Source of the DNA: Phycicoccus sp. Root101
GTDB taxonomy: Bacteria > Actinomycetota > Actinomycetes > Actinomycetales > Dermatophilaceae
DNA length: 64,000 nt
NCBI RefSeq assembly: GCF_001426245.1
Contig: NZ_LMCM01000008.1
Coordinates: forward strand, 186,001-250,000
Direction: 5' to 3'
This document shows, one piece after another, positions 58,386 to 64,000 of the stretch. Each line of letters begins with the position of its first letter. Position 1 is the stretch's first letter. Both the position numbers and the translations under genes were made by a program. The notes beneath the pieces are model-generated. The model made no database searches and was not told the origin of the DNA. It was given only the letters and a program-made list of their open reading frames with translations.

Positions 58386-61300
58386 GTGTCTTTTCGGACG
58401 AACGCGATGACGCGTGGCCACCATGAACTCTCCAGCGACGCAGGGCTGAGGGCGGTGTTCACGGACGAGGCATGCCTGGCCCGTCTCGACGCCGGTGACA
58501 ACTCGCTCCTGATGTACCCCGCCAGCGCCCACGAGGCCGGCCCGCTCAACCTCTGGTTGCGGCGCCTCGACGGCGACGACGCGGCATACGTCCCACTGCT
58601 CGGGCCTGCGAGCCCCAGCTCGGTGAGCTGGTCCGCGGAGGTCCCCACGGTGACCGGCGAGTGGGACGGGCTGCGGTATGCCGTGACGTTCCGCCTCGCT
58701 GCGTCGGCCCCCGTGTGGTTCTGGCACGTGGCGGTCGAGAACACCGGTGACACGGAGGTCGAGGTCGACGTCGTCCTGACGCACGACCCCGGCCTGGCGC
58801 CCTACGGGGCGGTCCGCAACAACGAGTTCTACGTGAGCCAGTACCTCGACCTCACCCCGGTGACCACGAGCCGTGGCACCGCGATCGCCGTGCGGCAGAA
58901 CATGCCCGGCGAGCTGGTGCCCTGGGTGCTCGTGGGTTCGCTGGCCAGCGGCGCGGGCTGGGCGACCGACACCCTCCAGCTGGTGCGCGGTGCGCAGCGG
59001 CCGGGAGAGCCTGTCGCCCTCGCGACGGCCGTCCTGCCCTCGCACCGGCTCCAGCACGAGCACGCCCTGGTCGTCCTCCAGGACGCCCCGGTTCGCCTGA
59101 CTCCCGGGGGGAGGCACCTGACGGGGTTCCACGGCACCAGCCTCGAGGACCACCCGGAGGCCACCTCGGACTCGGACGCCCACTGGGCGGACGTCGCCCT
59201 GGCCCAGCCCGAGGCCGACGCTGTCGACTGGTTCGAGGACGCCCTCGCGTCGCAGGGGGCGTCGCACGGGTCCGGTGCCCGCTCCGGCGCGCTCTTCAGC
59301 GCTGCCCCCGTTTTCGCGAGCGAGGACCTCGACCCCGACACCCTGCGCGAGATCACGGGTCACACCGACCTCGCCCATGCCGAGCACGACGACGAGGGCG
59401 AGCTGCTGGCCGGGTTCGGCAGCGACGGTTCGCACGTCGTCACGGCGGCCAAGGAACGCGCCGTCCTCCGCCCGCACGGCCACCTCCTGCGGACCGGCGA
59501 CTCCCTCGTGCCGGACACCCGCGGACTCACCTCGACGGTCTGGATGACGGGTGGCTTCCACTCGCAGGTGACGCGGGGCCACGTCGGTCGCGACCGGCTG
59601 TTGTCGACCCGTCGCGGCTACCTCGGCGTGCAGCGGGCCCAGGGCCTGCGGGTCTTCGTCGAGGACGGCGCGAGTGCCACCGGCTGGGCGCTGCTCGAGA
59701 CCCCGAGCGCCTGGTCGCTGCGCACCGACTCCGCCACCTGGTGGTACTGCGCCGACGACGTCGCCCTCGAGGTCACCTCGTCGGCCCCCACCACCTCCCA
59801 CGAGCTCGGCCTGTCGGTGCGGTGGCTGTCCGGTGCCCCGCGCCGCGTCCTCGTGGCCCTGCACGTCGCCCTGTCGGGCGACGACGGGCTCGACCCCGCC
59901 GACCACCTCCTCACCGAGCGTGACGGCGGCCTCGACATCGGTGACGACGACACGACCCTGCGACTGGACTGGCAGGGCAGCGGGATCGCCGTCGGCGGCG
60001 ACGAGCTCCTGTTCGCCGACGGCACGACGCGTGGCACCCCGTGGGTGACCCTCGAGGTCCCCGCGCGCAGCCGGTTCGACCTGACCCTCTCGGTCGCCGA
60101 CGCGCGGACCGACCTGGAGGTGCGTCCGACGGCCGACCAGCACCTCGGGCCGGACTGGACCTCGACGGTCTCCCGCGGCCTGCGGCTCGGGACGCCGGTC
60201 GCTGCCGCGTCCGACCCCGCAGGCGCCCTCGCCGCCGAGGTCGCCCGCATCGACGCGGTCCTGCCGTGGTTCACCCAGAACGCCCTGGTGCACTACCTGT
60301 CCCCGCGGGGTCTCGAGCAGTTCTCGGGCGGCGGGTGGGGGACGCGTGACGTCTGCCAGGGACCGGTCGGGCTGCTCACGGCACTGGGGCGCGACGCCGA
60401 GCAGCGCGACGTGCTGCTGCGTGTCTTCCGCGCCCAGAACGCCCGGGGGGACTGGCCCCAGGCCTTCGACTTCCTCCCGCCGCTGGCCGAGGGCGGCCAG
60501 CAGGACGCCCATGGTGACGTCGTCTACTGGCCGCTGCTGGCGACGGGCGACTACCTGCGCGCGACCGCAGACGCCTCCCTGCTGAGCGAAGGGGTCCCCT
60601 TCGTCGGTGACGACGGCCTCACCGTGCCGGCCTCCGTGGAGGACCACCTCCGCAAGGCCCTGGACCGCGTGGCGGAGGTGCGCGTCCCCGGAACGGCCCT
60701 GCCGGCCTACGGGCACGGGGACTGGAACGACTCGCTCCAGCCGGCCGACCCCCACCTGGCGGCCCGCCTCGTCTCCACGTGGACCACCGTCCTGCTCGTG
60801 ACGGCACTGCGGTCCCTCGCCGAAGGCCTCGACTCCTGCGGTGCCGCTGACGACCTGGTGACCCGGGCGCGGGAGGCGGCGGACGCCGCCGACGACGCCA
60901 TCCAGTCCGACCTGATGGTCGACGGGGTCCTGCCGGGGTACGTCCTGCTCCACGACGACGGCACGTCCGAGCCGTTGGTGCACCCGCGCGACACCCGCAC
61001 CGGCCTCACGTACGGCGTGCTGCCGTGGATCCACGCGATCTCGGCCGACCTGCTCACCCCGGACCAGGCCCGCGCCCACCTCGACCTGATCGAGGAGCAC
61101 CTGCTCGGTCCCGACGGCGCCCGGCTCTTCGACCGCCCGGTGGCGTACCGGGGCGGGCCGATGAGCGTCTTCCAGCGTGCCGAGGCGAGCACCTTCTGGG
61201 GTCGCGAGATCGGCCTCATGTACATGCACGCCCACCTGCGCTACGCCGAGGCGCTGGCGCGGTTCGGCGAGCCGCGGCGGCTGTTCGCCGCTCTCGCGCA

Positions 61301-61799
61301 GGCCAACCCGGTCGGGATCACCGAGCGTGTGCCGAACGCCCGCCCGCGACAGAGCACCACCTACTACTCCTCCTCGGACGGCGCCTTCGACGACCGCCTC
61401 GACGCGAGCGAGCGGTATGCCGCGCTGATGGCGGGCGACGTCGACCTCGAGGGTGGGTGGCGCGTGTACTCCTCCGGACCGGGTCTCTACCTGCGCCTGC
61501 TCGCCGAGACCCTCCTCGGAGTGCGTGCCCGTGCCGACCGGGTCGAGCTGGACCCGGTGCTCGACCCCGGCCTGGACGGACTGACCGCGCGGGTCCCGTT
61601 GGGGGACAAGCGGTTGCGGATCACCTACCGCGTCAGCGCGGTGGGATCCGGGGTGACCCGGGTGACGTCCGGCGGCCGTGAGCTGCGGTCGATCCCGTTG
61701 CAGAACCCGTACCGTGGAGCGGGTGTCAGCGTCGCCCGGACGGACCTGCTGGCGCGCGCGACCGGCGACGACATCGAGCTCACCGTGGAGATCTCCTGA
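58386..61799 (+). CDS. GH94 glycoside phosphorylase (probably 1,2-beta-oligoglucan phosphorylase-like)
   Basis: A ~1,137-residue protein. GH94 catalytic-domain motifs in the second half are FSGGGWGTRDVCQGP (general-acid Asp region), GDWPQAFDF, YGHGDWNDSLQP, RGGPMSVFQRAEASTFWGRE and GGWRVYSSGPGLYLRLL. Cellobiose phosphorylases are ~820 residues; the length here and the extra N-terminal beta-rich half fit the larger 1,2-beta-oligoglucan phosphorylases. It would split the glycan with phosphate, giving glucose 1-phosphate. GTG at 58386 is probably leaderless; ATG at 58407 is an alternative. It lies 1 bp before the GH3 gene. Confidence 0.85.
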   Translation: MSFRTNAMTRGHHELSSDAGLRAVFTDEACLARLDAGDNSLLMYPASAHEAGPLNLWLRRLDGDDAAYVPLLGPASPSSVSWSAEVPTVTGEWDGLRYAVTFRLAASAPVWFWHVAVENTGDTEVEVDVVLTHDPGLAPYGAVRNNEFYVSQYLDLTPVTTSRGTAIAVRQNMPGELVPWVLVGSLASGAGWATDTLQLVRGAQRPGEPVALATAVLPSHRLQHEHALVVLQDAPVRLTPGGRHLTGFHGTSLEDHPEATSDSDAHWADVALAQPEADAVDWFEDALASQGASHGSGARSGALFSAAPVFASEDLDPDTLREITGHTDLAHAEHDDEGELLAGFGSDGSHVVTAAKERAVLRPHGHLLRTGDSLVPDTRGLTSTVWMTGGFHSQVTRGHVGRDRLLSTRRGYLGVQRAQGLRVFVEDGASATGWALLETPSAWSLRTDSATWWYCADDVALEVTSSAPTTSHELGLSVRWLSGAPRRVLVALHVALSGDDGLDPADHLLTERDGGLDIGDDDTTLRLDWQGSGIAVGGDELLFADGTTRGTPWVTLEVPARSRFDLTLSVADARTDLEVRPTADQHLGPDWTSTVSRGLRLGTPVAAASDPAGALAAEVARIDAVLPWFTQNALVHYLSPRGLEQFSGGGWGTRDVCQGPVGLLTALGRDAEQRDVLLRVFRAQNARGDWPQAFDFLPPLAEGGQQDAHGDVVYWPLLATGDYLRATADASLLSEGVPFVGDDGLTVPASVEDHLRKALDRVAEVRVPGTALPAYGHGDWNDSLQPADPHLAARLVSTWTTVLLVTALRSLAEGLDSCGAADDLVTRAREAADAADDAIQSDLMVDGVLPGYVLLHDDGTSEPLVHPRDTRTGLTYGVLPWIHAISADLLTPDQARAHLDLIEEHLLGPDGARLFDRPVAYRGGPMSVFQRAEASTFWGREIGLMYMHAHLRYAEALARFGEPRRLFAALAQANPVGITERVPNARPRQSTTYYSSSDGAFDDRLDASERYAALMAGDVDLEGGWRVYSSGPGLYLRLLAETLLGVRARADRVELDPVLDPGLDGLTARVPLGDKRLRITYRVSAVGSGVTRVTSGGRELRSIPLQNPYRGAGVSVARTDLLARATGDDIELTVEIS

Positions 61800-61800
61800 C

Positions 61801-63972
61801 ATGACTGCCGACCAGAGCGCCCGGCCCTGGCTGGACCCTGACCGCAGCACCACCGAACGCGTCGAGCTCCTCCTGGCGCAGATGACCCTGGCGGAGAAGG
61901 TGGGGCAGACCCACCAGGTCGCCAACATCCACCCCGACGACGACGCCGCGCAGCTCGCCGGAGGACAGATCGGCTCCAGCCTGTTCGCCAGCGGTGCCAC
62001 GGGTGGCAACGAGCGTGACGAAGGTGTTCTGGCGGCGAACATCGACGCGGCCCAGCGCCACGCGGTCGAGGCGAGCCGGCTCGGCATACCGGTCCTGTTC
62101 GGGCGGGACGTCATCCACGGGCACCGCACGGTGTGCCCCATCCCGCTCGGTCTCGCGGCGTCCTTCGACGTGGGGCTCGTCGAGGAGGTCGCCGCCGTGG
62201 CTGCCGCCGAGGCGGTCGTCGACGGTGTCGCGTGGACGTTCGCGCCCATGGTGGACCTGTCGGAGGAGCCGAGATGGGGCCGGGTGGCCGAGTCGCTCGG
62301 CGAGACGCCGGTCCTCAGCGGGCGGCTGGCTGCCGCGATAGTGAAGGGGTTCCAGAGCGACGACCCCTCGGACCCCGACCACATCGCGGCCTGCGCCAAG
62401 CACTTCGCCGGCTACGGCCTTTCCGCGGGCGGCCGCGACTACGACACCGTCTCGGTCGGCGAGAACACGCTGCGCAACCTGCACCTGCGCCCCTTCAAGG
62501 CCGCCGTCGACGCCGGTGTCGCCACGATCATGGCTGCCTTCAACGACGTCGACGGCACGCCCATGCACGCCCACCGGCACCTGCTGAGGGACGTGCTCAA
62601 GGGTGAGTGGGGCTTCGACGGCGTCGTCGTCGCCGACTGGAACGGGATCGGGCAGCTGGTCCACCAAGGTGTTGCCGCAGACCTGCGCGCGGCGGCGCTC
62701 CTGGCGATCGAGGCGGGCGTCGACCTCGACATGTGCTCGGGCTCGTACGCCGCGCACCTCGCCGAGCTCGTGGAGTCCGGCGAGGTCGACGAGGCGCTGG
62801 TCGACGACGCGGTGCGCCGGTTGCTCACCCTGAAGTTCCGGCTCGGGCTGTTCGACCGTCCCTACGTCGGCGAGCCGATCCGCAGCAACGCACCGACGGA
62901 CGCCTCGAGGGCGACGGCCCTGCGCGCCGCCCACGCGGCGCACGTCCTCGTCTCCAACAACGGGATCCTGCCGCTCGCACCCGGTGCGGGGACCGTGCAC
63001 CTCACCGGTCCGTACGCCGAGGCCGCGGAGGAGCTCTTCGGGACCTGGACCCTCGACGGCCGTGGTGAGGACGTCGTCGCCCCGGCCACCGCCTTCAGGG
63101 CCCGGCTGGGTGGGGAGCAGCTGCTCGTCTCCGACGGCCGGTTCAGCGACCGCTCCGTCCAGCAGGTGCGCAACGCCGACGTCACCGTCGCGGTCGTCGG
63201 GGAGCACCCCTGGCGATCCGGCGAGGCGAACTCGGTCACCGACATCGGCCTACCGGCCGGGCAGCTCGAGCACCTGCGTCAGCTGTCACGGATCGGGAAG
63301 CCGCTCGTCGTGGTCGTCTACACCGGTCGGCCGCTCGAGCTCGGTGACGTCCTGGACCTCGCCGACGCGGTGCTGGTCGTCTGGCACCCCGGTGTCGAGG
63401 CAGGAAATGCGTTGGCGGACATCGTGTTCGGTGACGTGGCACCCCACGGACGCCTGCCGATGACGTTCCCCCGGACCACGGGGCACATCCCGACGAGCAC
63501 CCACCAACGGCCCACCGGTCGGCTCATCGAGCTGCACGAGGAAGGTCGGCAGGGCCGCTACCTCGACGACCAGGTCTTCCCGAGGCTGCCGTTCGGGTAC
63601 GGCCTCACGTACACCTCGTTCGAGTACGGCGAGCTGCGCACGGTCGGCGGGACGGAGCTGTCCGGGGCCGGTGAGGTCGTCGTGGAGATCGATGTCACCA
63701 ACACCGGTGACCGCGCCGGCAGGGAGGTGGTGCAGCTGTCCTTCCGCGACCCGGTCGCCCAGGTGACCCGACCTCTCGTCGAGCTCGTCGACTGGGCGTT
63801 CCTGGACCTCGCGCCGGGGGAGAAGGGCACCGCCTCGTTCACCGTGCGGGCCGACCAGTTCGCCTACTTCGGCACCGACAACACCAGCCGGGTCGACGCG
63901 GGGGAGATCGTCCTCGTCGCCGGCCCCGACGCCCTGCACGGCTCCCGGCTGTCCCTGCGCGTCAACCCCTGA
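61801..63972 (+). CDS. GH3 family beta-glucosidase
   Basis: A 723-residue enzyme. Motifs are GQTHQVANIHPDD and IPVLFGRDVIHGHRTVCPIPLG split by family spacing, the AKHFAGYG region, and the nucleophile Asp in GVVVADWNG. A C-terminal alpha/beta sandwich and fibronectin-III-like domain (RLPFGYGLTYTSFEYG onward) follow. No signal peptide is seen, so it is cytosolic and likely hydrolyses the disaccharide left by the GH94 enzyme. ATG at 61801, one base after the GH94 stop. Confidence 0.95.
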   Translation: MTADQSARPWLDPDRSTTERVELLLAQMTLAEKVGQTHQVANIHPDDDAAQLAGGQIGSSLFASGATGGNERDEGVLAANIDAAQRHAVEASRLGIPVLFGRDVIHGHRTVCPIPLGLAASFDVGLVEEVAAVAAAEAVVDGVAWTFAPMVDLSEEPRWGRVAESLGETPVLSGRLAAAIVKGFQSDDPSDPDHIAACAKHFAGYGLSAGGRDYDTVSVGENTLRNLHLRPFKAAVDAGVATIMAAFNDVDGTPMHAHRHLLRDVLKGEWGFDGVVVADWNGIGQLVHQGVAADLRAAALLAIEAGVDLDMCSGSYAAHLAELVESGEVDEALVDDAVRRLLTLKFRLGLFDRPYVGEPIRSNAPTDASRATALRAAHAAHVLVSNNGILPLAPGAGTVHLTGPYAEAAEELFGTWTLDGRGEDVVAPATAFRARLGGEQLLVSDGRFSDRSVQQVRNADVTVAVVGEHPWRSGEANSVTDIGLPAGQLEHLRQLSRIGKPLVVVVYTGRPLELGDVLDLADAVLVVWHPGVEAGNALADIVFGDVAPHGRLPMTFPRTTGHIPTSTHQRPTGRLIELHEEGRQGRYLDDQVFPRLPFGYGLTYTSFEYGELRTVGGTELSGAGEVVVEIDVTNTGDRAGREVVQLSFRDPVAQVTRPLVELVDWAFLDLAPGEKGTASFTVRADQFAYFGTDNTSRVDAGEIVLVAGPDALHGSRLSLRVNP

Positions 63973-64000
63973 GCGCACCAGGCCGTCGTGGCACCTCGCC

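Noticed and set aside
58332-62399. Open frame of about 1,350 codons on the minus strand opposite GH94 and GH3
   Set aside because: GH94 and GH3 motifs are unambiguous on the plus strand; the opposite frame is low-complexity.

Overview
The window reads as chromosomal DNA of a high-GC actinobacterium. By eye it is roughly 72% G+C, has dense genes with GTG starts and 4-base ATGA/GTGA overlaps, and carries actinobacterial families (WXG100, DUF3027, DUF2530, an AfsR/BTAD regulator, HelR-type RNA polymerase motor, XPB helicase). Gene style suggests Micrococcales, perhaps an Intrasporangiaceae member, but that is inference. No rRNA, tRNA, CRISPR array, transposase or integrase was recognised.

Layout. 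1-6.2 kb: end of an FtsX-type permease, a SHOCT membrane protein, a lone WXG100 protein, a DUF4031 protein overlapping a Nudix hydrolase, an HD phosphohydrolase and a HelR-like motor. 6.2-10.1 kb: response regulator, sensor kinase and HtrA/PDZ protease in the order of mycobacterial mprA-mprB-pepD. 10.2-14.5 kb: a FadR-type regulator divergent from an operon of S33 peptidase/amidase, amino-acid permease and acetamidase/formamidase. 14.5-21.3 kb: secreted SH3-CHAP hydrolase, XPB helicase, a small membrane protein, HMG-CoA lyase and a helicase-associated protein. 21.5-31.2 kb: repeat-rich membrane protein, aldose epimerase, MFS carrier, cold-shock protein with DUF3027, nuclease cassette A, DUF2530, an NCS2 purine permease and an ABC exporter. 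31.2-38.1 kb: AfsR-like regulator, MarR-MFS-micropeptide operon, a small protein and a lytic transglycosylase. 38.2-47.4 kb: serC, nuclease cassette B, citrate synthase, pentapeptide protein, NYN/OST-HTH protein, MFS, MpaB-like oxygenase, pdxH and a PsiE-like protein. 47.6-51.2 kb: Entner-Doudoroff edd-eda, a gene-poor stretch and a nitroreductase. 51.3-64 kb: an oligosaccharide locus with LacI regulator, Opp/Dpp-type ABC importer, GH94 phosphorylase and GH3 beta-glucosidase.

How parts work together. The last locus looks like a complete uptake-and-phosphorolysis pathway for beta-linked gluco-oligosaccharides; its size and partners resemble 1,2-beta-oligoglucan phosphorylase loci. A perfect 26-bp palindrome between the divergent binding-protein and GH94 genes is the likely LacI operator. 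edd-eda provide a downstream hexose route. The amide operon would import and hydrolyse amides or peptides under the FadR-type regulator.

Most unusual features. (1) Two unrelated loci, 26092-27342 and 39413-40666, have the same plan: about 1.25 kb, one gene for a winged-helix plus DUF559/Vsr-like nuclease protein, bounded on both sides by a locus-specific pair of long palindromes. They may be an undescribed single-gene mobile or selfish element. (2) The octamer GTATGSCG occurs about 44 times by hand count, on both strands, between genes and in all three reading frames. It forces otherwise rare codons (TAT, GCA, ATA), so it is a DNA-level signal of unknown role. All coordinates and counts were made by eye, without alignment or database search.
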